From DATGMP01 sp035293565 (GTDB taxonomy: Bacteria; Pseudomonadota; Alphaproteobacteria; BOG-932; Roseiterribacteraceae), in contig DATGMP010000040.1 of NCBI GenBank assembly GCA_035293565.1, positions 1-39,568 on the forward strand: a stretch of DNA of 39,568 nucleotides, given 5' to 3'. The translations under genes were made by a program, and so were the position numbers. Position 1 is the first letter of the stretch. Every line of letters begins with the position of its first letter. The notes beneath the pieces are model-generated. The model was not told where the DNA came from, searched no databases, and was given only the letters and a program-made list of their open reading frames with translations. Of the stretch, positions 24,465-32,188 are shown piece by piece.

Positions 24465-24890
24465 ATGGACGACCTCGATCGCGAATTGCTCGATCTTTTG
24501 CGAAAGAATGCGCGGGAGCCCACCGCGTCCTTGGCCCGCAAGCTGGGTCTCGCGCGCTCGACCGTCCAGGAGCGAATCGCCCGCCTCGAACGGAACGGCG
24601 TCATCAAAGGTTACACCGTGGCGCTGGACCCTCATGCGTTCGAGCAGCGCATTCGGGCGATCGTCATGATTTCCACCGAGCCGAAACAAGCCGAGCGCGC
24701 AGTGGTTGAGCTCAAGCGCTTGGAAGGGCTTAGATCCCTGGTCGCGGTCTCGGGAAGCTACGATCTCGTCGCGACGGTCGAAAGCGATACGCCGGCCTTG
24801 ATGGACGCGCTGCTCGATCGCATAGGGAACATCCGAGGCATCGCGCGAACCGTGACCTCGATCGTCCTTTCCGAGAAAATGCAGCGCTAG
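24465..24890 (+). CDS. Lrp/AsnC family transcriptional regulator
   Basis: 141 aa from the ATG at 24465 (MDDLDRELLDLLRKNAREPTASLARKLGLARSTVQERIARLERNGVIKGYTV), the normal start of AsnC-type winged helix-turn-helix proteins. An in-frame ATG at 24399 would add 22 residues and place the palindromic operator inside the gene, so I reject it. The C-terminal RAM/ferredoxin-like domain (IVMISTEPKQAERAVVELKRLEGLRSLVAVSGSYDLVATVES) senses amino acids. It probably activates or represses the divergent dehydrogenase-ALDH pair in response to lysine or a related compound. Its stop codon overlaps that of the convergent binding-protein gene by three bases, leaving no room for a terminator. Confidence 0.9.
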   Translation: MDDLDRELLDLLRKNAREPTASLARKLGLARSTVQERIARLERNGVIKGYTVALDPHAFEQRIRAIVMISTEPKQAERAVVELKRLEGLRSLVAVSGSYDLVATVESDTPALMDALLDRIGNIRGIARTVTSIVLSEKMQR

Positions 24891-25918
24891 CGATTTTTCG
24901 TGCGAACGTCAGTCGCCGGTAAAGGCAGGAATCCTTCGGGATCGTTCGCCACGATTTGTTGGCCTTCGCGACTGCCCACGAAACGGATCAGCTCGTCGAC
25001 GATGGGCGATCGCGCCGAGCCGTCGAACATCAGATAGATGCTGCGGCTCAGCGGATAGTCCTGATGAGCGACCTCGGTCGGATTGCCGGTAAAGTAAGGG
25101 CCGTTCGCGAACTCCGCCAAGGCGAGGCTCTTTACGCCGGGAGCGGCGTAGCCGAAGCCGCTATAGCCGATTCCGTCGGGATCTTCGGCGATGCGGTGCA
25201 CGATTGCTTCCAATGCCGTCTCGCCGGGCCGGTCGACCTGCTCCTTGAGGTCGTCACGGAACTTTCCGCCGAGCAGAACGCGTTGCTCGACATAGTTCAC
25301 GATGCCGGGCGGATCGCCGGTGCTGCGTCGGCGCAGCATGCCGTAGAGATGGATCGGGCGATCCGCCCAGGCGCCAGTCAGGCCGAGCTGTCGCCAGCGG
25401 TCGATCTCCGCTCCGCCACGGCGGCGCGTCTTGGAGAAGATCGCGTCGAGCTGGGTCAGGTCGAGTCTCGTCAGCGGATTGGCGGCGTTCACATAGATCG
25501 CGATCGCATGTGTTCCGCCCCTGGTGGCATAGCTGCCGCCGGCGACCGGGACCAACAGCGGCGCATGTCCGAACTTCTCTCGGAAGGCTTTCAGTTCGGA
25601 CGGAAAGGGCTCCCGGACGAAGGTCACGCAGTCGATCCGGCCCTCCAGAAATGCGCGGAAGCCCTCCGCAGACAGCTTCGAGTCGGAACGCACATCAATA
25701 TGCGCCTTCGGGTTGAGCTGCTCGAAACGTCGCGCCCAAGCCTGCATCAGCGACTGCATCGTGCCGCCCCCGGCGCAGGTCAGATTGCCGGACAAGGTTG
25801 ACGGCGGCACATAGGCCGGAAGTCTTGGATCGACCGTTGGAGGGTCTGCCCCGGCGGCTGCCGTCATGACCGCCAGGGCGAATGTAATGACCCGCAATGC
25901 GCGCCACACGACGGTCAT
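24887..25918 (-). CDS. PstS-like periplasmic phosphate-type binding protein (copy 1)
   Basis: 343 aa from the ATG at 25918, which overlaps the stop of copy 2. The signal peptide is MTVVWRALRVITFALAVMTAAAGA. The type II periplasmic binding fold shows NLTCAGGGTMQSLMQAWARRFEQLNP, IDCVTFVREPFPSELKAFREKFG, LDAIFSK and WRQLGLTGAWADRPIHLYG. The Arg-x-Asp-x-Ser-Gly-Thr loop that clamps phosphate in E. coli PstS is not present after the IHLYG stretch, so the ligand may differ from simple phosphate. It is one of four paralogues in this locus and is translated with copy 2. No permease or ATPase follows. Confidence 0.82.
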   Translation of the reverse strand: MTVVWRALRVITFALAVMTAAAGADPPTVDPRLPAYVPPSTLSGNLTCAGGGTMQSLMQAWARRFEQLNPKAHIDVRSDSKLSAEGFRAFLEGRIDCVTFVREPFPSELKAFREKFGHAPLLVPVAGGSYATRGGTHAIAIYVNAANPLTRLDLTQLDAIFSKTRRRGGAEIDRWRQLGLTGAWADRPIHLYGMLRRRSTGDPPGIVNYVEQRVLLGGKFRDDLKEQVDRPGETALEAIVHRIAEDPDGIGYSGFGYAAPGVKSLALAEFANGPYFTGNPTEVAHQDYPLSRSIYLMFDGSARSPIVDELIRFVGSREGQQIVANDPEGFLPLPATDVRTKNR

Positions 25919-26979
25919 TCGAGCTTGGCGAGCTCTTCCTTCACGACTTCCGGCTGCAGCGGCATGTACACGCCTTCCTTGGCGACGACCTCTTGTCCCT
26001 GCTTGCTCAGCACGAGCTTGAGAAATTCCTTGACCTTGGGGGCCAGCGGCTTGCCGGGCGGCCTGTTGACGAAGATGTAGACATAGCGCGACAGCGGATA
26101 TTTGTGCGTGTAGACATTCTCGATCGTTGGCATGATGAAGGGCTCGCCCTTCTTCTCCGCGAGCGGCACGACTTTGACGTTCGGCGTCACGTTGACGAGC
26201 ATCCCGTAAGTCATTCCGCCAGGATGCTGGGCCATGTCCTCGGCGGCGACCGTGAAGGCGTGCGTGAAGCCGCGACCTTTCACGAACTCGATCGAATCCT
26301 TGTAGTCGCCGCCTTCCATTACCCTTTTCTTGAAATATTGCTCGATCCCGTTCGGCGGTTTCAGCCCATAGAGATGGATCGGCCGGTTCTTCCATTCGCC
26401 GCCGAGGCCGAGATCGCCCCAGGTGGAGATGTCCGCATGGCCCCGCTTGTCGGTTTTGGAATAGATCGCGTCGAGCTCGTCCAGCGTCAGCCCTTTGATC
26501 GGGTTATCCTTGTCGACCAGTATGACGCTGGCGGCGGTCTTGCCGAGCGAACCCATGCTGCCGGTAGCGACCCGGATGGCGAGCGGCTCGTAGCCGAACT
26601 TGTCGACAAAGGCTTTCTCCTCCGCCGGCAGCAATTCGCGAGCCACGGGGGCCGCGTCGGCCTTGCCCTCGGTCAAGGCCGGAGCGCCTGAGCCGGAGGC
26701 GCGGGCTTCCATGGTGACGCTGAGCTCGGGATAGGCCTTGCGGAACTGCTCCACCCAGCCGAGCGTAATCTCGTCCATCGTGTCGGCGCCGACGAGATTG
26801 AATTCTTCCTCGGGTTGGATGTCGAGCGGCCCGGGCTTCCAGTTCGGCAGCGATGGGTCGACTCGCAGATGATGTTCGACCTGCGCATATTTGAGCGCGA
26901 ACGCCGGCGCGCCCGTTAAGAGCGCCAATGTCGCCACGCTCGCCGCGAGACCGGCCAGAAGCCCTATTTTCCTGCTCAT
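25915..26979 (-). CDS. PstS-like periplasmic phosphate-type binding protein (copy 2)
   Basis: 354 aa from the ATG at 26979, preceded by GGGGGAA. The signal peptide is MSRKIGLLAGLAASVATLALLTGAPAFA. This copy keeps the most PstS-like first loop (LVGADTMDEITLGWVEQF, ARASGSGAPALTEGKADAAPVARELLPAEE), with an S-G-S-G anion-type loop near residue 100. The second lobe has WGDLGLGGEWKNRPIHLYGLKPPNGIEQYFKKRV. It has its own Pho-box-like promoter just upstream, even though the minus-strand genes above it are close, and it overlaps copy 1 by 4 bp. Confidence 0.85.
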   Translation of the reverse strand: MSRKIGLLAGLAASVATLALLTGAPAFALKYAQVEHHLRVDPSLPNWKPGPLDIQPEEEFNLVGADTMDEITLGWVEQFRKAYPELSVTMEARASGSGAPALTEGKADAAPVARELLPAEEKAFVDKFGYEPLAIRVATGSMGSLGKTAASVILVDKDNPIKGLTLDELDAIYSKTDKRGHADISTWGDLGLGGEWKNRPIHLYGLKPPNGIEQYFKKRVMEGGDYKDSIEFVKGRGFTHAFTVAAEDMAQHPGGMTYGMLVNVTPNVKVVPLAEKKGEPFIMPTIENVYTHKYPLSRYVYIFVNRPPGKPLAPKVKEFLKLVLSKQGQEVVAKEGVYMPLQPEVVKEELAKLE

Positions 26980-27013
26980 ATTTCCCCCTTGGATTTCAGC
27001 TGAATTCATCTTC

Positions 27014-27057
27014 GGTCTAGTCGGCGGACATGAAACCTGCCTGAACGCTTCCTGAAT
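27014..27057 (-). promoter_or_regulatory. Pho-box-like promoter of PstS-like copies 2 and 1
   Basis: Read on the minus strand: half-sites ATTCA (27053-27057), GTTCA (27042-27046) and TTTCA (27031-27035), each 11 bp apart. A -10-like TAGACC follows at 27014-27019, its first base being base 17 counted from the start of the last half-site. This is the spacing of PhoB-activated promoters such as E. coli phoA. Transcription would begin about 28 nt before the ATG at 26979. Confidence 0.72.
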
Positions 27058-27081
27058 TCCCGTTGAGGTTTCGCGTTCAGC

Positions 27082-29235
27082 CTACGGCTCCTTGGCCCGC
27101 TTCGGCGCAGCCTCGACAAACCGGTTGGTGTATGTGTCCTCGAACTTGGCGCTGGCATATTTCGGTTGGAAATCGGTGATGATCTTCATCTCTATCCGCG
27201 CGTCGGATTCCGGCATCAGCCCGTCCGTCCGGAACATGCCGACATCTTCTGTGAGGTTATGCAGATAAGTCGCCGGGTCCTTGCCCGCGATCTGCTTCGG
27301 CAGCGCGGCCATGATTTCCTCGGGCGTATGGCTGTTGATGAAGGCGAGGCTGCGCAGCATCGCGTTGACCAAATGTTGCGTTATGTCCGGATGCGCCGCG
27401 ACATAGGCGTTCGACAGATAGAGCGTGGTTGTGGGAAAGAGTGCGCCCAGATTCTTTTTTGTTTCGGCGACGGAGGTCACATCGGCGAGGACGGTGCCTA
27501 CGCCGCTTTTCTGATAGAAGCTCGCGTCGGGTTCATGCGCCACAATGGCATCGGCGTCGCCGTCGGCCAGCGCCTTCGCCATCGTCTCGCGATCCGCGAG
27601 CTCGAGGCGCGTATAGTCCGTGGCTTTGAATCCCGCATTCGCCATCAGCCAGTTGGCTGTAATCGTCTTGCCGGAATTCGGGCCGCCGGTGAAGATCTTG
27701 CGGCCTTTCAGATCGGACGCGGATTTGATCTGATCCTTCAGGCGGCTCGCGACCAGGATCTTCTCGGCGGGCGACATGGCGAGGGCCACGACCGCCTCGG
27801 TCATCTTGCCCGACGCCTGCGACATGATCGTGTGATGGTAGAACGCCATCGCGGCATCCGCGCGGCCGTCGACGAGCATCTGATCCGTTGGGATTTCGTC
27901 GCGCCCATCCATCATCGTGACCAACAGCCCTTCATCTTTGAAGTAGCCAAGGCTCTCCGCAACGATGGCCGGCAGGTTGCGGACTTCCTTGATTCCGTCG
28001 ACGACCAGGATGATTCGGGTCGGGCGCTGCGGTTCCGCGGGGGAGATCGATAAGCCGACCGAAGCTGCGACGACTAGGGCGATCACGGCAGCCGTAATGG
28101 CCCGCCGGCTGACGAGTCTGGGCGAAGCGAATGTCCCATTCGCGGCCGCTTTGATGGCCGGGAGTTTTCGGCGAAGGTAACTGCCGATGCCCGTCCAAGC
28201 GAGGTAGGGCACGGCAAGCGCGCCGGCGAGCAGCAGAAGCTGCCAGGCGATGCCGCCCGCCAGCGCCGTATGAATCGACAAGGTCCAGAAATAGAGCTTG
28301 TGGCCGAGACTGCTGTCGGCATAAGGCACGAAGCTCAACACTTTGTCGCTATAAGCGTCGAGATAGAGATAAGTTCGCGCGTTGGCATGGGGCGCGTCGG
28401 CGCCGATCATATAGATCTCGATCGGGTCGCGCACTTTGACCGGGTAGTGCAGCAACGCTTCGCGCGGATGCGGCACCAGCGACCGGGCATGTTGCCAAAA
28501 CTGTTCCATCGGCAGGCGCTTCGCGCCGCTCGCAGGATCGGATTTGAACGCGCCGGCTTCCGGTCGTGGCGAACCGGTGATCCAGTAGATACCATTCTTG
28601 TACCAGTCGACCGCCTGCGGCAGGCCGGTCAGCGCGCTTATCAGAACGACCAGGCTGGCATAGAGGCCGATGGTCCTGTGGCGATTGAGCGTGCGCGCGC
28701 GGCCGGTCAGGCAGGTGTTAAGCCTGATCGCGGGTTTCAAATTCTTCAGCGTGCCGGGCCACCAGACGACAAGTCCGCCGACGATGAGCAGGAGCGCGAA
28801 AGCTCCGACGGCGAGGCCGGTAATCGTGCCATGAGCGCCGCCCAGGAACATGAACCGGTGCAGCCATTCGATCATGCCGAACGGGCCGCCATAGCGGCTC
28901 TGGATGCCGATCACGGTCGCGGTGCAAGGATCGAGATAGGCGGTCTTCTGGTCGGCATAGCGAATCAGGACTGGCTCCGCATCGCCGCCGAGCACGCGGA
29001 TATAGTCGAGGTGGACGCCCGGATGAGCCGCCCGCGCAGTGTCGGCAAGCGCGTCGAGGGGCAGGTGTGTCGAACAGGTCGCGACGGTCCTCAGTTTGTG
29101 CTCGGCCATGGGCTCGAGCTGCGGGCGGAAGACCATCACCGCTCCGGTGATCGCCATCCAGGCGATGATCAGTCCGATGATCAGCCCGGCCCAGCGATGC
29201 ACCGAGAGGATGCGACGGCGCAGCAGCGGACTCAT
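27082..29235 (-). CDS. Fusion protein: PepSY-type membrane domain + NMT1/SsuA-like solute-binding domain
   Basis: 717 aa from the ATG at 29235, which overlaps the stop of the upstream gene (ATGA). Residues 1-360 form a PepSY-associated membrane protein. TM1 is about 14-36 with H13 in SVHRWAGLIIG, a periplasmic PepSY loop spans 40-135, TM2 is about 137-159, TM3 187-206, a second periplasmic loop spans 208-310, and TM4 covers about 322-350; H126, H186, H312 and H322 are possible haem or metal ligands. TM5 (about 379-397) is followed by residues 405-717, an NMT1/THI5/SsuA-like periplasmic binding domain (LPAIVAESLGYFKDEGLLVTMMDG, DLKGRKIFTGGPNSGKTITANWLM). Five membrane segments place the binding domain in the periplasm. 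PepSY-TM proteins often serve as inner-membrane reductases for metal chelates. This domain pairing is unusual. Confidence 0.85.
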   Translation of the reverse strand: MSPLLRRRILSVHRWAGLIIGLIIAWMAITGAVMVFRPQLEPMAEHKLRTVATCSTHLPLDALADTARAAHPGVHLDYIRVLGGDAEPVLIRYADQKTAYLDPCTATVIGIQSRYGGPFGMIEWLHRFMFLGGAHGTITGLAVGAFALLLIVGGLVVWWPGTLKNLKPAIRLNTCLTGRARTLNRHRTIGLYASLVVLISALTGLPQAVDWYKNGIYWITGSPRPEAGAFKSDPASGAKRLPMEQFWQHARSLVPHPREALLHYPVKVRDPIEIYMIGADAPHANARTYLYLDAYSDKVLSFVPYADSSLGHKLYFWTLSIHTALAGGIAWQLLLLAGALAVPYLAWTGIGSYLRRKLPAIKAAANGTFASPRLVSRRAITAAVIALVVAASVGLSISPAEPQRPTRIILVVDGIKEVRNLPAIVAESLGYFKDEGLLVTMMDGRDEIPTDQMLVDGRADAAMAFYHHTIMSQASGKMTEAVVALAMSPAEKILVASRLKDQIKSASDLKGRKIFTGGPNSGKTITANWLMANAGFKATDYTRLELADRETMAKALADGDADAIVAHEPDASFYQKSGVGTVLADVTSVAETKKNLGALFPTTTLYLSNAYVAAHPDITQHLVNAMLRSLAFINSHTPEEIMAALPKQIAGKDPATYLHNLTEDVGMFRTDGLMPESDARIEMKIITDFQPKYASAKFEDTYTNRFVEAAPKRAKEP

Positions 29236-30011
29236 GGCACGCCCCCGTCGGTTGCAACGAGATCCGCCACGGTCGGCGCCTTCTCGGTCCGGATGTTCTT
29301 CTTGTCGTCGGCGAATGCTTTCCATGTGGGATTGGCGGCAAGCCGCGCACGCACCTTGGCGACGACCGCTTCTCGCTGCGCAAAGGCCGCGTCGTCTTTG
29401 TATTCGAGGACAAGCAACGCGCTCCACGGGCGCCCGGCGGGATAGCGGCCGAGATAGATCGAGTAGCGCGCCAGCACGCCTTCGTCGATCCAGCCCGAGA
29501 GCTGCGGGATGGTGTAGCCGTCGAGATATTTGAGGTAGTCGCCCTCCGGCACCGCGTAGTCATATGGAATGACGAGGAACGTCGGTTCCGTAGCGTCGTC
29601 GCGCGCACGTCCCTCCCGCATCAGGTCGGCCGGCGCGGTCTCGACGGCGCTCGTCAGCGCCAAAGCCTTCGGTGTGAGGCCTGCCGGAAATTCATGCTCG
29701 ACCCTCTTCCAGCCGGCGAGCGCGGCTTCGTTCCGGAATGTCAGTATGAGGGCGGCATCCCACGTCACCGAATCCGCGTACCGGTTCGTCAACAGCCGGT
29801 AGCTTTCTATGACACCGGTTTCCTTCCATTGCTGCAGCTGGCGCACCTCGGACTGCAAGAGCTCTCGCATCAGCAACGGTCGATTGGCAGGCATTGCATG
29901 ATAGGTCATCAGGAGCGCCGACGGCCCGCCGCCGCGGGCGTCGGCCGCCAAGGCGGATTGAGCAAAGCCGAAAGCGACTGCGAAAGCGGCCAAGGCGCCG
30001 AGCCGATTCAT
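29232..30011 (-). CDS. Secreted protein with two dimeric alpha/beta-barrel-like repeats
   Basis: 259 aa with the signal peptide MNRLGALAAFAVAFGFAQSALA. Two halves share a pattern. The first (about residues 45-110) has LLQSEVRQLQQWKETGVIESYRLLTNRYA then WDAALILTFRNEAAL; the second (about 157-225) has DYLKYLDGYTIPQLSGWIDEGVLARYSIYLGRYP then WSALLVLEYKDDAAF. Each looks like a ferredoxin-like (dimeric alpha/beta barrel) unit, so the protein may fold as a pseudo-dimer. No enzyme motif was recognised. It overlaps both neighbours by 4 bp (ATGA), tying it to PstS-like copy 3 and the PepSY fusion. The function is unknown; periplasmic binding of a small ligand is possible. Confidence 0.75.
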   Translation of the reverse strand: MNRLGALAAFAVAFGFAQSALAADARGGGPSALLMTYHAMPANRPLLMRELLQSEVRQLQQWKETGVIESYRLLTNRYADSVTWDAALILTFRNEAALAGWKRVEHEFPAGLTPKALALTSAVETAPADLMREGRARDDATEPTFLVIPYDYAVPEGDYLKYLDGYTIPQLSGWIDEGVLARYSIYLGRYPAGRPWSALLVLEYKDDAAFAQREAVVAKVRARLAANPTWKAFADDKKNIRTEKAPTVADLVATDGGVP

Positions 30012-31147
30012 TTCAGAAGGTTCCGGCTGCTTTCCACCTGCTTCTCACGCAGCGGCAGAAAAATCGCCTGATCGAGAATGACCTTCTGCCCCTCTCGGCT
30101 GCAGATGAAGCGGAGAAACTCTGCGAGAGCGGGATCGAGCGGCTTGTCGGGCGCGCGATTGACGTTGACGTAAGTCAGTCGCGCCAGCGGATAGCTTGAC
30201 CGCGCCACATTCTCATAGCTCGGTGCCTGATAGTCGCCGGCGTCGGCGGCCAGCGGCAGCATCTTCACCGGCGAGTCGACGTAGGCGAGACCGGCATAGC
30301 CGATGCCGTAAGGATCGGCTGCCACCTCGCCCGCGATAGCGAACACCGTATCGGAGAAACGGATGTCGGCGCGCCATTCTCCGCGCTTGCCGCCTTTGCT
30401 CAGCACGCGCTGGCGGACAAACTCCTCGAAGCCGTTCCAAGGCTTCACGCCATAGAGGTGTATCGGCTTGTCGGCCCAGTCGCCGGTGAGGCCAAGCTCG
30501 CCCCAGGTGGTGATCGGCTTGCCGCCGCGATGATCGGTGGTCGAAAATAGCGCATCGAGCTGGTCGAAGCTCATCTTATCGATCGGGTTGGCGCGATTGA
30601 CGAAGAATCCGACAGCGTCGAGGAAGCCATAATGCCGGTAAGTTCCGCCGGACACGGGCACGCTCAACGGATCGTAGCCGTATTTCGCCCTAAAGCCGGT
30701 GATATCGTCCGGCTTCAGCTCGCGCGACACGAACGCCATGTCGAGCGTTCCGCCAACCAGCTCCTTGGCGCCGAGGCTGCCGGCGAAAGGCGGCGTGAGG
30801 TCGATCACGACATCGGGGTAGCGCTGATTGAATGCCTGAATCCATATGCCGACGAGCTTCGCCAACACGTCCGACGCGGCGGCCTTGAAATGTCCCTTCA
30901 AATGGGCCGTGGCGCTCGGCGTATAGGCGGGAATGTCGGGATCGAGACTGGGTTGCAACAGTTCGGGCGTCGGCATGGCGCGTCCCGACTTCATGCCCTC
31001 GGCCTTTTCGGCATCGGTCTGGGGCTGGGTGGGAGCCGCGGGCGGCGCCAGCCAATCGACCATACCGGGCCGCGTCTGGGATTGCGCGAATCCCGCGCTC
31101 GAACCAAGACCACAGATGACAAGCAAAGCAAGGGCGGTCCGGTTCAT
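30008..31147 (-). CDS. PstS-like periplasmic phosphate-type binding protein (copy 3)
   Basis: 379 aa with the signal peptide MNRTALALLVICGLGSSAGFAQS. About 55 residues of Pro/Ala-rich linker precede the binding fold. The fold is seen in HFKAAASDVLAKLVGIWIQAFNQRYPDVVIDL, LDMAFVSRELKPDDITGFRAKYGYDPLSVPVSGG, FDQLDALFST and WGELGLTGDWADKPIHLYGVKPWNGFEEFVRQRV. The conserved late motif IGYAGLAYVDSPVKMLPLA is shared with copy 1. It is coupled by ATGA overlaps to copy 4 upstream and to the alpha/beta-barrel protein downstream. As in the other copies, the phosphate-clamping S-G-T loop of true PstS is not visible. Confidence 0.83.
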   Translation of the reverse strand: MNRTALALLVICGLGSSAGFAQSQTRPGMVDWLAPPAAPTQPQTDAEKAEGMKSGRAMPTPELLQPSLDPDIPAYTPSATAHLKGHFKAAASDVLAKLVGIWIQAFNQRYPDVVIDLTPPFAGSLGAKELVGGTLDMAFVSRELKPDDITGFRAKYGYDPLSVPVSGGTYRHYGFLDAVGFFVNRANPIDKMSFDQLDALFSTTDHRGGKPITTWGELGLTGDWADKPIHLYGVKPWNGFEEFVRQRVLSKGGKRGEWRADIRFSDTVFAIAGEVAADPYGIGYAGLAYVDSPVKMLPLAADAGDYQAPSYENVARSSYPLARLTYVNVNRAPDKPLDPALAEFLRFICSREGQKVILDQAIFLPLREKQVESSRNLLK

Positions 31148-32172
31148 TGCAGGCTATCCAGTTTTTGGCGTTCTTGGAGGATTTCGGCGGCGCTGAGGGG
31201 TATGTATCCCAGTCGGCCCGACGCGATCGCCCGTTGGCCGTCGCGCGACAGCACGAGGTGCAGATATTCGCGAACGAATGGATCGGCCTCGCGCCGAATA
31301 TAAATGTAGAGGTAACGATCGAGCGGGTAGCGCCCGGCGCGCAGATCGGAGGGGCTTGCGGCTGAGGCATATGCGCCGGCGGCAGTGGCGAGCGCGAGCG
31401 GCCGCGCCGCCTCGGTCGCACGGTTGAGCGCGGCGAACCCAAGCGCCAGCGCATCATCGCCGACGCGTTGGGTCACTTCCCTCGATTGCGCGAAGCCGGC
31501 GAAGGCGTGCCCGAATTCGCGATCGGCAAGCAATCGCCGCTTGAAGAGCGTGCCGATCGCAGTTTCCGGGGCCAGCCCGACAATATGGATTTCGCGATCC
31601 TGCCAGACACCCCCGAGCCCCAGCTCGCCCCAATGGTGGACACGATCGTGATCACTGTCGGCGCCGAAAATTCGCGCGAGCTGAGGCATCGCGATGGTGG
31701 TGAGCGGGTTGCTCGCGTTGACGAAGATCCCGAGAGGCGCGGAGAGCGCTTGGGGACTGAGCGAATCATGAGCCACGCGGATCGCCATGGGTTCGCTGCC
31801 GAGCGAGGCGCGAAAACGTGTCATATCGGTCGGCGAAAACTCCGCGCCCATCGGGGCGAATGCGGAGCTTCCGTCGGTCAACGCCGGCGGTGCTGTGCGC
31901 GTGCCTTTGAGCTCGAGGTCGAAGGCGACACCTGGATGGCTAGCCGTGAAGATCGTATCGAGCGCCGTCAGCATCTCCTGCATGTCGTTATAGCCGACGA
32001 TCCGAATGCGTCCGTCCGGCGTGACATAAGCTGCGTCGCGGCGGACGGTGACGGCAGAAGGCCGATAGGCCTCCATCTGCGACCAGTCTCCTATCATCGG
32101 CGCGGTTCCTGCCTTGACGAGCGGCGCAACGAGCATACCGACGAGGGCAAGCGCTGATCGACATCCCCTCAT
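31144..32172 (-). CDS. PstS-like periplasmic binding protein (copy 4, most divergent)
   Basis: 342 aa from the ATG at 32172; a GTG one codon earlier is possible. The signal peptide is MRGCRSALALVGMLVAPLVKAG. The fold is recognisable from RIVGYNDMQEMLTALDTIFTASHPGVAFDL, FSPTDMTRFRASLGSEPMAIRVAHDSL, MPQLARIFG and WGELGLGGVWQDREIHIVGLAPETAIGTLFKRRLLADREF. It is the least similar of the four copies: LDAI(Y/F)SK is changed to LARIFGA. It follows the TonB receptor gene by 13 bp and overlaps copy 3 by 4 bp, so receptor and binding proteins form one operon. Confidence 0.8.
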   Translation of the reverse strand: MRGCRSALALVGMLVAPLVKAGTAPMIGDWSQMEAYRPSAVTVRRDAAYVTPDGRIRIVGYNDMQEMLTALDTIFTASHPGVAFDLELKGTRTAPPALTDGSSAFAPMGAEFSPTDMTRFRASLGSEPMAIRVAHDSLSPQALSAPLGIFVNASNPLTTIAMPQLARIFGADSDHDRVHHWGELGLGGVWQDREIHIVGLAPETAIGTLFKRRLLADREFGHAFAGFAQSREVTQRVGDDALALGFAALNRATEAARPLALATAAGAYASAASPSDLRAGRYPLDRYLYIYIRREADPFVREYLHLVLSRDGQRAIASGRLGYIPLSAAEILQERQKLDSLQ

Positions 32173-32188
32173 CACGCCCTAAGTCGCA

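Noticed and set aside
28270..29445. Plus-strand open frame opposite the PepSY fusion
   Set aside because: No signal, domain or ribosome site; antisense of a membrane protein.
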